Counted from the stretch's first letter, positions 19,425 through 29,666 are shown. The stretch is 51,429 nucleotides of DNA from Gammaproteobacteria bacterium (GCA_013001685.1 JABDMD010000067.1:1-51429); one strand, 5' to 3'. A program made the numbers and translations. The notes: generated from the letters alone by a model not told the origin.

Positions 19425-19484
19425 TCAGGCTGAATTATCAGTCCGCTGATAAGGTTCAATATCAGCGATTAGTGACTGATATTG
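19425..19484. repeat. cluster of three consecutive palindromes built on (TA)TCAG/CTGA(TA)
   Basis: TCAG-g-CTGA (19425-19433), TTATCAG-tccg-CTGATAA (19435-19452), CAATATCAG-N10-CTGATATTG (19457-19484). Confidence 0.8.
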
Positions 19485-19602
19485 CGTGAATTTTGGCGGG
19501 AAGTTTAGGGTCTAGTGCACAAAAGGCCAGAACGGGCGACGAACTCTATTATTCGGCAGTGTAGAGGGTAGTTTGTCCTATTTTTAGGCCCTTTAGAGGG
19601 CT

Positions 19603-20676
19603 TCAATGAGCAACAAATTCAAGCATACGGCTAGTGGATCGAAAGGCTTTTTGCCGAATCTCTTCGTCTACAAAAATTTCGTTCTCGCCAGATTTTAGGC
19701 CAGATTCCAAAACTGCTTCCAGGTTATGTAGTCCATTCATGGCCATCCATGGGCAATGCGCACAGCTTTTACAAGTTGCACCTTCGCCAGCGGTAGGGGC
19801 TTCAATAAAAATTTTGCCAGGAGCTTCCTGCTTCATTTTGTAGAAAATTCGATTATCAGTAGCAACGATAAACTCTTTATGTGGAAGCTCCTTTGCTGCT
19901 TTTATTAATGTGGTAGTAGAGCCAACTACATCTGCGATATCAATTACAGCAGCAGGTGATTCCGGGTGTACCAAGATTCCGGCATCAGGATGTTTTTCAA
20001 TTAATTCACCCAGTCCTCGCGCTTTAAATTCTTCATGCACAATGCATGCGCCTTGCCATAACACCATTTCCGCGCCAGTTACTTTTTGAATGTAATGACC
20101 AAGGTGTTTGTCTGGTGCCCATAAAATCTTTTTACCTTGATCCATTAAATGCGCTACAACTTTAAGTGCAATGCTTGAGGTTACTACCCAATCTGCACGT
20201 GCTTTCACTTCTGCACTGGTATTTGCATAAACAACTACTTCATGGTTAGGATATTGATCACAAAATTCACTAAATTCTTTTGCCGGACAGCCCAAATCAA
20301 GTGAACAGGTTGCCTCTAAGGTTGGCATTAATACACGTTTTTCTGGGCTTAATATTTTTGCAGTTTCGCCCATAAAGCGCACACCAGCAACGATCAAAGT
20401 TGTTGCTGGATGATTATTTCCAAAACGTGCCATTTCTAAAGAATCTGATACCACGCCGCCAGTTTCTTCAGCAATTATTTGTAAATCTTCGTTAGTGTAA
20501 TAGTGAGCAACTAGCACTGCATTTTCGCGTTTCAATAAACGCTTAATGTTGGCGATTTTTTCATCGCGTTGTTCAGCGTTGTAAACCGGCAAATTAGACT
20601 GAATTACTGCAGTTTCAGGTATGCCTTTTAAAGGTACAGCAAATTCAACAGATTTTTCCGCTATATTTTTAGGCAT
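19603..20676 (-). CDS. nadA: quinolinate synthase A
   Basis: [41 protein letters not shown] cluster ligand region. Confidence 0.97.
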   Translation of the reverse strand: MPKNIAEKSVEFAVPLKGIPETAVIQSNLPVYNAEQRDEKIANIKRLLKRENAVLVAHYYTNEDLQIIAEETGGVVSDSLEMARFGNNHPATTLIVAGVRFMGETAKILSPEKRVLMPTLEATCSLDLGCPAKEFSEFCDQYPNHEVVVYANTSAEVKARADWVVTSSIALKVVAHLMDQGKKILWAPDKHLGHYIQKVTGAEMVLWQGACIVHEEFKARGLGELIEKHPDAGILVHPESPAAVIDIADVVGSTTTLIKAAKELPHKEFIVATDNRIFYKMKQEAPGKIFIEAPTAGEGATCKSCAHCPWMAMNGLHNLEAVLESGLKSGENEIFVDEEIRQKAFRSTSRMLEFVAH

Positions 20677-20882
20677 GTTTTAGAATCGCGATTGTGAGTA
20701 ACATTAGTTAGTTAAAGATATATATGGGTGCAATTAGTAGCAAATTCAACCCTAAAAACTAAGGGTTTCTTTAAGCTACTAAATATAACAGGGACGATGA
20801 TAATAGGGTAATTTGGTTAAAATAATCGCAATTGTGGTTTAATTTAGTTCAAATTAATGCCAATAAGTTTGATGATGAATAC

Positions 20883-22691
20883 ATGGCAAACACAGATTAC
20901 ATAAGCCCTGAAGTTGCTAACACACTGCCTGGTTTATTACAGCAGCGTGTCCAGCGCTCTGCCAATGCAATCGCTTACGGCTACCATAATGACGAACATG
21001 GCTGGTGTAATCTAAGTTGGCAAAATGTTGCTGATCAGGTAGCAAAAATTCAACATGCAATTAGGCAAGAGCAACTTAAAAAAGGTGATCGTGTTGCAAT
21101 CATGTTGCGGAACTGTCCTGAGTGGGTGATGTTCGATATTGCTGCAATGGCTTGTGGTTTAGTAACTGTTCCTTTGTATACCAATGATCGACCTGACAAT
21201 GTTGCTTATGTCATAAAAGATGCAGGCGTTAAAATCCTGTTGATTCAAAACCAACGCCAATGGCGTGAATTATCAAATATATCATCTGTAACAGAAACAC
21301 TAAAACGTGTAATTAGTGTTGATGCTTTAACGGACGAGAATGAAAGATCACAACTAGTAAATTTTACTCATTGGTCAAGCACTGATAAGACTGCTTCAGA
21401 ATTTAATACTGGAGATTTAACGAGTGAAGACCTTGCCACAATTGTTTATACCTCTGGTACAACTGGGAAACCAAAAGGTGTGATGTTAAGCCATAAAAAT
21501 ATATTAGCGAATGCTTATGCCGCATTGCAGTGTGGTGAATTTTATCCTGAGGATGTTTTTTTATCATTCTTACCTTTGTCTCATACATTGGAACGTACCG
21601 GTGGGTGTTACTTGCCTATGATGGCGAGTTCGAAAGTATGTTTCGCTCGTTCAGTGCAACAGCTAGCAGAGGATATACAGGCTGTACGGCCAACTGCTTT
21701 TATATCTGTGCCACGTATTTATGAAATGATTTACGCTAGAGTGCAGAGTTCATTGCAAAAAGAATCGAAATTTAAGCAAATAATATTTGCACTCGCACAA
21801 AAAATTGGTTGGCGGCGTTTTCAATATCAAACCAAAATGAGAGGATGGCATTGGAGCTTATTGTTTTGGCCATTACTTGATAACTTAGTAGCTAAAAAAA
21901 TAAAACAAAGGTTGGGTGGAAGGCTCCGCTATGCAATTGCGGGCGGTGCAGCATTAAATAAATCGATTGCACAATTTTTTATTAGCTTAGGCATACCAGT
22001 TTATCAAGGTTATGGAATGACAGAGAGTAGTCCTACTATAAGTGTTGGGCGGCAACAGGATAATGATCCCTTTAGTATTGGCAAGCCGTTACCAGGTATT
22101 GAAGTAAAAATTACTGAGCAAGGGGAACTATGTACCAAAAGTGATTGCGTGATGTTGGGTTACTTTAATAATCCACAAGCTACTCAAGAGGTTATTGATG
22201 ATGAAGGTTGGTTACATACGGGTGATTTAGCTTCAATTAATGATGATGGTTATTTGTATATCACTGGCCGTATCAAAGATATTATTGTTTTAACCAGCGC
22301 TGAAAAAGTACCTCCTCAAGATATGGAAACCACTATTTGTGCTGATCCATTATTTGATCAAGCGATGATTATTGGTGAAGGGAAACCTTTTTTATCAGCA
22401 TTGCTTGTATTAAACGAAGTTGAGTGGAGGGACTTGGCGAATACATTAGGTTTAGATCGAAAAAAATCTGAGAGTTTGCACGATTCTGGTGCACATAAAC
22501 ATATCATTAAGCATTTATCAAAATGCCTGCGTGAATTCCCTGGTTATGCGCAAGTGCGACGGGTTAGTTTATACTTGGAGCCATGGAGTATAGGAAATGG
22601 ACTACTTACTCCAACTCTAAAAACAAAACGTCCACAACTTTTAAAGACTTTTGCTGAAGACATCGAGTCTATGTATGAGTCGCTTGCTTGA
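20883..22691 (+). CDS. AMP-dependent long-chain acyl-CoA synthetase
   Basis: IVYTSGTTGKPKGVMLSH, GYGMTESSPTISV, GWLHTGDLASINDDGYLYITGRIKDIIVLTSAEK. Confidence 0.94.
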   Translation: MANTDYISPEVANTLPGLLQQRVQRSANAIAYGYHNDEHGWCNLSWQNVADQVAKIQHAIRQEQLKKGDRVAIMLRNCPEWVMFDIAAMACGLVTVPLYTNDRPDNVAYVIKDAGVKILLIQNQRQWRELSNISSVTETLKRVISVDALTDENERSQLVNFTHWSSTDKTASEFNTGDLTSEDLATIVYTSGTTGKPKGVMLSHKNILANAYAALQCGEFYPEDVFLSFLPLSHTLERTGGCYLPMMASSKVCFARSVQQLAEDIQAVRPTAFISVPRIYEMIYARVQSSLQKESKFKQIIFALAQKIGWRRFQYQTKMRGWHWSLLFWPLLDNLVAKKIKQRLGGRLRYAIAGGAALNKSIAQFFISLGIPVYQGYGMTESSPTISVGRQQDNDPFSIGKPLPGIEVKITEQGELCTKSDCVMLGYFNNPQATQEVIDDEGWLHTGDLASINDDGYLYITGRIKDIIVLTSAEKVPPQDMETTICADPLFDQAMIIGEGKPFLSALLVLNEVEWRDLANTLGLDRKKSESLHDSGAHKHIIKHLSKCLREFPGYAQVRRVSLYLEPWSIGNGLLTPTLKTKRPQLLKTFAEDIESMYESLA

Positions 22692-22701
22692 TAATAATAA
22701 G

Positions 22702-23199
22702 ATGTTAACTAAATTCAAATCACTCTTTGCAGTTTTATTTTTTACCTTATTACTAATTTCTTGTGCAAAATCGGGAAACTTATTTGTTAATCCAACCTTT
22801 GGCCCAGTACAGGAAGAAGAATTTCAGAACGTCTTTCTAGAAAGTATTACAGAAGACCAGCAAGAAATTATTTTTTACAGTCGTGCAATCTGGTATCCAA
22901 ATAAGAATGGTTTTAAATTTCTGCCTGCAGGGAAGAAAGCGCGCAAAGGAGTAATTGTTTATACTGACCTAAGCATATATTTTTCAGAATGGAGTATTAA
23001 AAAATATAATACCGTATTTAGTGTTAACTACGATGAAGTAGAAGAGTTACGTTTGGCAGCAAATGATTTATTTGGTCGTATTGTAATGAAAAAAGGTAAC
23101 TACAATAGTTTTGAAATATTAGGAGTGAATGGCCCAGATCTACCTGATAAAGACGAAACTAAAGTTGCTTATGAAATTATTGTTCAGCAAAAAGAATAG
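22702..23199 (+). CDS. hypothetical lipoprotein
   Basis: Signal peptide with lipobox LLISCAKSG; C-terminal PH-like beta-rich region. Confidence 0.65.
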   Translation: MLTKFKSLFAVLFFTLLLISCAKSGNLFVNPTFGPVQEEEFQNVFLESITEDQQEIIFYSRAIWYPNKNGFKFLPAGKKARKGVIVYTDLSIYFSEWSIKKYNTVFSVNYDEVEELRLAANDLFGRIVMKKGNYNSFEILGVNGPDLPDKDETKVAYEIIVQQKE

Positions 23200-23209
23200 T
23201 AAAAAATAT

Positions 23210-23758
23210 TTACTTTTTAGCCTGCAATAGAATAGTGTCGATTTGGCTCGATTTTAAGCGTTTACGAAGTTTCTCTAGCGCATTGCGATCATTGGATGGG
23301 CCAATTTGTACGCGATGCCATTTAGTCTTATTTACTTCAACAGATTGAATGTTCGCTTCGACACCAATCAACGCTAAGCGTGCTTTTAAGCTATCAGCTT
23401 CATTAAATTGTTGGAACGAGCCTGCTTGTAACAAGTAACCACCTTTATAATCGGTCTGTTGTTTCGATGTGGTGGTGGGTGAAGAAGTTGGTTTTTGTTT
23501 AGGTGGTTGGGTTTCTTCTTGAGGAATTACAATTTCAAGTTCTGGTAGCAGTGTGTAAAAGTCAAACTTACGTTTGGTTTCAGGTTCTTTGGTGATTGCG
23601 GGTTGCGAAGGTGTAGCAGCTTGCTCCTCAACAAGACGATCGTTTGAACGTGTGAACATGGCGATACCTAGGCCGATTAAAATACCAAGCGTTAGCCATA
23701 TCCATGCGGGAATGATGCTGGATGATTTAGCAGTGGAACGTTTCTTTCTACGAGCCAT
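23210..23758 (-). CDS. SPOR domain protein (FtsN-like)
   Basis: Single N-terminal TM; C-terminal GGYLLQAGSFQQFNEADSLKARLALIGVEANIQSVEVNKTKWHRVQIGPS. Confidence 0.9.
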   Translation of the reverse strand: MARRKKRSTAKSSSIIPAWIWLTLGILIGLGIAMFTRSNDRLVEEQAATPSQPAITKEPETKRKFDFYTLLPELEIVIPQEETQPPKQKPTSSPTTTSKQQTDYKGGYLLQAGSFQQFNEADSLKARLALIGVEANIQSVEVNKTKWHRVQIGPSNDRNALEKLRKRLKSSQIDTILLQAKK

Positions 23759-23767
23759 TAGTTTTTC

Positions 23768-25528
23768 CTACATTTTTTGGGGCGAACTTACATCAAGCAG
23801 TGTTAAACCGTTATTAATCACAATCTTGGTTGCGTAAATTAATTTAAGTCTAGCATTTCGTAATGCTATATCATCCATTAAAACCTGGTTTTCTTTCTCA
23901 TTATAAAAACTATGCAAGGCATTCGCTACTTCGCGTAAATAATTTACTAAGATGTGTGGAGATAATTTTTCAGCAGCAGCAGAGACGTTTTCAGGATATT
24001 GGCTTAATAGTTTCAAGATAGTTTTTTCATGCTCATTGGAAAGTTGTTCACTATCCGCATCGGAAATTGATTTATCTTGCATGTCTACACCAGCTTGTTC
24101 AAATATGCTGCATATCCTCGCATGTGCATATTGCACATAATAAACTGGATTATCTTTTGACTGTGAAGTGGCCAAGTCTAGATCAAAATCTAAATGTTGT
24201 TCATGCTTACGCATCACATAAAAGAAACGTGCTGCATCTTTTCCGACTTGTTTGCGAAGCTCACGCAAAGTAACAAACTCACCAGAGCGAGTAGACATGG
24301 CAAGTTTTTCACCGCCTTTATATAAGTTGGCAAATTGCACCAGCTGAATTTGCAAAGCCTTAGGGTCTTTGCCTAATGCTTCCACCGCTGCTTTTATACG
24401 AGTTATATAGCCGTGATGATCTGCGCCCCAGATATTAATCAAGCGATCAAATCCACGTTGATACTTGTCTAAATGATAAGCTATATCAGATGCAAAATAG
24501 GTGTGTGTGCCATTTGCACGCACTAAAACTCTATCCTTCTCATCACCAAAGTCGGTAGATCGAAACCAAACGGCCTGGTCTTTTATGTAGCTGTAACCAT
24601 TTTCATCAAGTATTTTCAATGCAGCTTGTACCTTGTTGCTCGTTACTAATGATTTCTCCGAGAACCAATTATCGTAATGAACACCAAACAGCTCTAAGTC
24701 GTCTTTAATGTCATTAGTAATTGTTTCCAAGGCACAGTTAGTAAAAATTTCATAACCGTCCTCATCTAGTAATGCCTTGGTCTTTTGAATAATGGTATCG
24801 ATATATATTTCTTTATCTCCACCTTGAGGTTCATCTGAAGGTAAATCAAACATCCATTCTTTTGTGGCATGCAAATATTTATCACCGTGTTCACGGTGTA
24901 GAGTGGCAGCTATATCCCAAACATAATCACCTTGATATGCGTTGCTAGGAAAAGTGAATTTTTCATCACACAGTTCTAAATAACGTAGCCATACTGATGC
25001 GCTTAGAATATCGATTTGTCGTCCAGCATCATTTACATAATATTCGCGCTGTACATCATAGCCAACTGCGGCGAGTAGATTTCCAATGGTGGCACCATAG
25101 GCAGCCCCTCTGCCATGTCCAACATGTAAAGGGCCGGTAGGATTTGCAGATACAAATTCAATCTGCACTTTTTTACCTGCATATGTATTTGCTAGGCCAT
25201 AGTTAGCTTGTTGCTGCAATATGCTGTTAAGCACTTCGCCATGCAGGTTTTCCTGGATATAAAAGTTAAGAAATCCAGGACCAGCAATTTCAATTTTTGC
25301 AACGATAGGAGCTTCTGGCATATTAGCTAATAGTATCTCTGCCAATTCGCGTGGTGGCATCTGCGCTTGTTTAGCTAGTTGTAATGCAACATTACAAGCA
25401 AAGTCGCCATGGGTTTTATCTTTACTGCGAGTTACCTGCACATTGGCATTAAGGCCAGCAGATATACTTCCTGCAGAATTAAGGCGGTCAATTGCTGTGC
25501 TGATAAGTTTTGCTATTTGATCTTGCAT
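23768..25528 (-). CDS. argS: arginyl-tRNA synthetase
   Basis: FVSANPTGPLHVGHGRGAAYG (HIGH), ADHHGYITRIKAAVEALG, LAMSTRSGEFVTLREL. Confidence 0.98.
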   Translation of the reverse strand: MQDQIAKLISTAIDRLNSAGSISAGLNANVQVTRSKDKTHGDFACNVALQLAKQAQMPPRELAEILLANMPEAPIVAKIEIAGPGFLNFYIQENLHGEVLNSILQQQANYGLANTYAGKKVQIEFVSANPTGPLHVGHGRGAAYGATIGNLLAAVGYDVQREYYVNDAGRQIDILSASVWLRYLELCDEKFTFPSNAYQGDYVWDIAATLHREHGDKYLHATKEWMFDLPSDEPQGGDKEIYIDTIIQKTKALLDEDGYEIFTNCALETITNDIKDDLELFGVHYDNWFSEKSLVTSNKVQAALKILDENGYSYIKDQAVWFRSTDFGDEKDRVLVRANGTHTYFASDIAYHLDKYQRGFDRLINIWGADHHGYITRIKAAVEALGKDPKALQIQLVQFANLYKGGEKLAMSTRSGEFVTLRELRKQVGKDAARFFYVMRKHEQHLDFDLDLATSQSKDNPVYYVQYAHARICSIFEQAGVDMQDKSISDADSEQLSNEHEKTILKLLSQYPENVSAAAEKLSPHILVNYLREVANALHSFYNEKENQVLMDDIALRNARLKLIYATKIVINNGLTLLDVSSPQKM

Positions 25529-25608
25529 GTAGGCAGATTTAGGGTCTTTAAAGGCGTTGCATTGTACTGAATTTAAGGATTTTTTCTCAGCTCATTTCAA
25601 ATTCATCT

Positions 25609-27816
25609 CTAGTTTATTTCTAAGGGGTCAACCTCAATATCCCACCGTACTCGTCTCGCTAGTGGTCTTTCGGTAATAGCTTGAGTCCAATTTCCCAGAT
25701 TTTGTTGTATGGATTTTCTACGTTGAGTGAAGATAATCAGTTGGCTCTGATACATGCCAGCTTTGCGTTCCATCATTGCAGGAATTGGACCATAGATAGT
25801 GAGATCCTGAATATTATCTTTCTGCATAATAGATTTCACATCCTGTAAGAAGTTTTGCGTCAAAGTAATATTATTAGCGCGTGCTCGAACCATGAGCATG
25901 AAGGTATAGGGAGGTAATGCACATTCTTTACGAATCTTTAATGCTTCATTACTAAACGCAGCATAACCTTGCGATAACAGACAATTCAGTAAAGGGTGCT
26001 CAGGTAAAAACGTTTGTAATAACACTTTACCTTTCTTGGCACTACGTCCAGCTCTACCAGATACTTGTACTAATAATTGTGCGAGGCGTTCAGTAGCACG
26101 AAAATCTGTACTAAAGAGACCATGGTCCACATTTAATATGCCAACCAATGTTACATTTGGAAAATCATGTCCTTTAGAAAGCATCTGCGTGCCAATAATA
26201 ATTTGATATTTTCCATCATGTATTTCATTTAGTTTCTCTTCCAAGGCATCTTTTTTGCGTGTGCTATCTCGGTCAATGCGTGTTATCGAAGTGTTAGGGA
26301 AAATTTCTTTTAATTTGTTTTCGATTCTCTGTGTGCCTTCACCAAGCCACAATAAGCTTTCTGATTTACAGGCTGGACAACGTTCGGGAACTTTCTCTTC
26401 CTTAAGGCAATGATGGCACTTGAGGATATTTCTCTTTTTATAAAATGTCATGCGCGCATCACAACGTGAACACTCTGCTATCCAAGCACATTCTTGACAT
26501 AGTATCGTGGGCGCATAACCACGCCTGTTGAGAAATAATAATATCTGATTGTTGTTATCTAACTCAGTCTGCATTGCTTGAATGAGTTCATTAGATAAAC
26601 CATCTGATGAGGATTTCGAACGCATATCGACTAACTTAACATCAGGAATACTTGAATCTTTTGCGCGTTTTGAAAGAATCAACTTTTGATAACGCTTTTT
26701 ATTAACATTATGTTGGGTCTCAAAAGAGGGTGTCGCAGTGCCTAGTATAATCGGAATTTTTAGTTGCTTGGCACGGTACACTGCTATATCTCGAGCGTTG
26801 TAAAGGAAGCCTTCGTGTTGTTTGAAAGACAGATCATGTTCTTCATCGATAATAATTAAGCCAAGTTTGGTAAAAGGTAGAAAAACAGCTGAGCGAGTAC
26901 CGACTACTATATTTGCTTTATTTGTTTTAGTGATTAGCCAAGTTTGCGCACGTTGGCTATCGCTTAACCCTGAATGCATTAAATGCACTTTTTCACCTAA
27001 GCGAGTTTCGATACGTTGTAATAGCTGAGGTGTTAGCCCAATCTCAGGCACCATAATTAAAACTTGTTTATTTTTCGCTAATGTATCTTTTGCTAAAGAT
27101 AAATAAACCTCAGTTTTACCGCTGCCCGTTACTCCGTCGAGTAAGTAACAATTGTAATCATTGAGCTTGGTACTTAATTTATCATAGGCTTGTTGCTGTT
27201 CTGAATTTAATTTTAGGTTTTTAAAGTTGCTTTCAACAAGGACTGGTTCAGCTACACTTTCTTGATATATTTTTTTGACAAATATTTTATTTAATAATGC
27301 ATTCATTGCACTACGCCAGCCTGGTATATATTTTGTAATTTCGTCTGCGCTAAGGCCTCTAGGATTTGCTGATAATAGCTCTACGATTAAACGTTGTTTG
27401 GGTGCACGACCTAATTCAGTATCAAGATTATTTCCAGTAGCTAATTGATATAGCGTATTAGTTGTTGGGGTAATGAATTTTCCTTTGCGCAGCACGGAGG
27501 GAAGTGCAGTAAATAAAACTTCACCTATGGGCTGTTGGTAATAATCTGCAGCCCAAAATAATAATTTTAGTAATGCCGAATCAAATACTGGCTGATCATC
27601 TAATACTTCAGTGATGTGCTTGAGTTTATTTACAGGTAAGGAGCTTTTCGCCGCCTTATCTACTATCAGACCAATTAGTTTACGATTCCCAAATATCACA
27701 CGCACACGTGTGCCAATTTTGTAACTCTTAGAATCCAGGTTCCTAGCAGGTAAATATTCAAACCTCTTGTATAGCGGAACCGGAAGCGCAATAAGTAGAA
27801 CAGCAGGTGAATTCAT
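25609..27816 (-). CDS. priA: primosomal protein N' (PriA helicase)
   Basis: DGVTGSGKTEVYL, IDEEHDLSFKQHEGFLYNARDIA, zinc-binding CQECAWIAECSRCDARMTFYKKRNILKCHHC. Confidence 0.98.
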   Translation of the reverse strand: MNSPAVLLIALPVPLYKRFEYLPARNLDSKSYKIGTRVRVIFGNRKLIGLIVDKAAKSSLPVNKLKHITEVLDDQPVFDSALLKLLFWAADYYQQPIGEVLFTALPSVLRKGKFITPTTNTLYQLATGNNLDTELGRAPKQRLIVELLSANPRGLSADEITKYIPGWRSAMNALLNKIFVKKIYQESVAEPVLVESNFKNLKLNSEQQQAYDKLSTKLNDYNCYLLDGVTGSGKTEVYLSLAKDTLAKNKQVLIMVPEIGLTPQLLQRIETRLGEKVHLMHSGLSDSQRAQTWLITKTNKANIVVGTRSAVFLPFTKLGLIIIDEEHDLSFKQHEGFLYNARDIAVYRAKQLKIPIILGTATPSFETQHNVNKKRYQKLILSKRAKDSSIPDVKLVDMRSKSSSDGLSNELIQAMQTELDNNNQILLFLNRRGYAPTILCQECAWIAECSRCDARMTFYKKRNILKCHHCLKEEKVPERCPACKSESLLWLGEGTQRIENKLKEIFPNTSITRIDRDSTRKKDALEEKLNEIHDGKYQIIIGTQMLSKGHDFPNVTLVGILNVDHGLFSTDFRATERLAQLLVQVSGRAGRSAKKGKVLLQTFLPEHPLLNCLLSQGYAAFSNEALKIRKECALPPYTFMLMVRARANNITLTQNFLQDVKSIMQKDNIQDLTIYGPIPAMMERKAGMYQSQLIIFTQRRKSIQQNLGNWTQAITERPLARRVRWDIEVDPLEIN

Positions 27817-27821
27817 TTCTT

Positions 27822-27842
27822 TGTGGATAACTCTGTGAATAA
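27822..27842 (-). promoter_or_regulatory. tandem DnaA boxes abutting the priA start codon
   Basis: Minus strand TTATTCACA-gag-TTATCCACA, then 5 nt, then ATG of priA. Confidence 0.65.
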
Positions 27843-28281
27843 AGTTGCTAATAGGTATGAAAATAGTTGGATCTAAATGCTCTGGGTGGATATGCGCTCA
27901 ATTTATAGTTCTTTAAGGTACTGATTCATATAGTTATATCTATACAGTACAGCGTATTTAGCTGAAGTTTATGCTGAATATTCGAATTACCACATAATGT
28001 GAATAAACTACATTAACATTGTGAACTATCTGGTATTTTTAATGGATGAGGGTGTCAACCAAATAGGCGCAAAACCGTTGTTTAAATTATAAGGGCATTC
28101 TATACCGTGAAATGTGGATCCTTCCAGGATGGACGGTTATCGATATGTTAAGCGGTTAGGTTAGATTTAGTACTACTATATATGTCCTATGGTTTAAGCC
28201 CAAAGATTAATTATTTACAGCTGCTCAAAAAGTGAGGAAAGTTTGAATTCGACATAGTCACAGCAGCTGGAAGAGTTTCTA

Positions 28282-28785
28282 ATGAAGACAGAGCGTCGTG
28301 CATTTCGTATGGCGCAGTTATCGACTAGAAATCGTGAAGATGCTTTAGACATAGTGCAGGATGCCATGATGCAATTAGCGAGTAAGTATGCCAATAAACC
28401 AGCGGACCATTGGGCACCACTGTTTTACCGTATCCTGAATAATCGCATAATGGATTTTCATCGTAAAAATTCCACGCAAAGCCGCTGGCGAGTTTGGTTT
28501 AGTAAAAACGTTGGAGATGATGAAAGCTATGATCCAATACAGCATGCGCCAAGTGATGATTTAAGTCCTGGTGCAGTTGCTGACTTAGAAGATTCTGTTG
28601 AGCGTATCGATCATTTAGTTCAACAGTTATCTCCACGTCAGCGACAAGCTTTTTTATTGCGCGCCTGGGAAGGAATGGAGGTTGCAGAAACTGCAAAGAT
28701 TATGAAATGTTCACAAGGAAGTGTAAAAACCCATTATTCAAGAGCCGTGCATTTTTTACGTGAACAATTACAGGAAAACTTATGA
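28282..28785 (+). CDS. ECF-type RNA polymerase sigma factor
   Basis: REDALDIVQDAMMQLASKYANKP, FYRILNNRIMDFHRK, LSPRQRQAFLLRAWEGMEVAETAKIMKCSQGSVKTHYSRAVHFLRE. Confidence 0.93.
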   Translation: MKTERRAFRMAQLSTRNREDALDIVQDAMMQLASKYANKPADHWAPLFYRILNNRIMDFHRKNSTQSRWRVWFSKNVGDDESYDPIQHAPSDDLSPGAVADLEDSVERIDHLVQQLSPRQRQAFLLRAWEGMEVAETAKIMKCSQGSVKTHYSRAVHFLREQLQENL

Positions 28786-29132
28786 ACACAGATAACCACA
28801 ACGGGAAGGATGAAAAACTAGTTTCTCAAGTATGTGATGCTTTGGATAATTCTGTAAATCGTATTGATGCAGAAACTAGTCAAAAGATAATTGCTGCTAG
28901 AAAAAGTGCTTTAGAACGCACACCACAAAGATTTAGTTTACCTAAATTATTCGCTGTAGCCGCTACGGCACTATCTATTTTTATTGCAGTGATAATTGTA
29001 AAAACACAATTAAATCAACCTCTAGTAAATGAAGATACAACCATGGAAATGGTTGCTTCGCAAGATACTTTTGAATTGTATGAAGAGCTAGAGTTTTATA
29101 CTTGGTTGGTAGAGGAAGATGTTACTAGTTAA
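28782..29132 (+). CDS. DUF3619-like single-TM protein, overlaps sigma gene by 4 nt
   Basis: KLVSQVCDALDNSVNRIDAETSQKIIAARKSALE followed by one TM; co-located with ECF sigma. Confidence 0.75.
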   Translation: MNTDNHNGKDEKLVSQVCDALDNSVNRIDAETSQKIIAARKSALERTPQRFSLPKLFAVAATALSIFIAVIIVKTQLNQPLVNEDTTMEMVASQDTFELYEELEFYTWLVEEDVTS

Positions 29133-29153
29133 AAGTTAACATAACTGAATCAG

Positions 29154-29537
29154 ATGATGAGTAAAGCGCTAACGATAATTTTCTTGCTAATATTTTGTGC
29201 AGCATCGCATGCACAAGACCCAATCGCATGGGAAGATTTAAGCGCAGAACAGCAACGCGTATTAAGAAAGTTTGAGGGTAGGTGGTCAGAGCTACCTCCT
29301 CACAAGCAAAATAAGTTATCGCGAGGCGCTAAAAATTGGCAAAACATGTCACCAGAAAAACAAGATAAAGTTCGTGAACGTTATAAATGGTATAAAGACT
29401 TACCGCCTGAGAAAAGAGAAAAACTGCGTGAAAAATGGCAAAACATGTCACCAGAAGAGCGTAAAGAATTTCGTAAAAAACACAAAGACAAGTTCAAGCA
29501 CAAAAAGAAAAAAGGTAGTTGGAAGGAAGATCGATAA
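29154..29537 (+). CDS. DUF3106-like secreted protein
   Basis: Signal peptide, then repeated W.NMSPE.R...RE.Y.WYKDLPPEKREKLREKW motifs. Confidence 0.8.
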   Translation: MMSKALTIIFLLIFCAASHAQDPIAWEDLSAEQQRVLRKFEGRWSELPPHKQNKLSRGAKNWQNMSPEKQDKVRERYKWYKDLPPEKREKLREKWQNMSPEERKEFRKKHKDKFKHKKKKGSWKEDR

Positions 29538-29540
29538 TTT

Positions 29541-29584
29541 GACGCTATTTAATTACTTGTAATTACAATTATTTAATTAGCGCC
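29541..29584. repeat. 44-bp imperfect palindrome downstream of the DUF3106 gene
   Basis: GACGCTATTTAATTACTTGTAA|TTACAATTATTTAATTAGCGCC, 18/22 complementary positions, perfect centre TTGTAATTACAA. Confidence 0.8.
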
Positions 29585-29666
29585 AAAATTTGAAAAATAC
29601 TAAAATTGTTTTGCATTCAATTGTCTTTAGGATAAGGTATATTCTTTAACCAGTTCTATTTACTTC

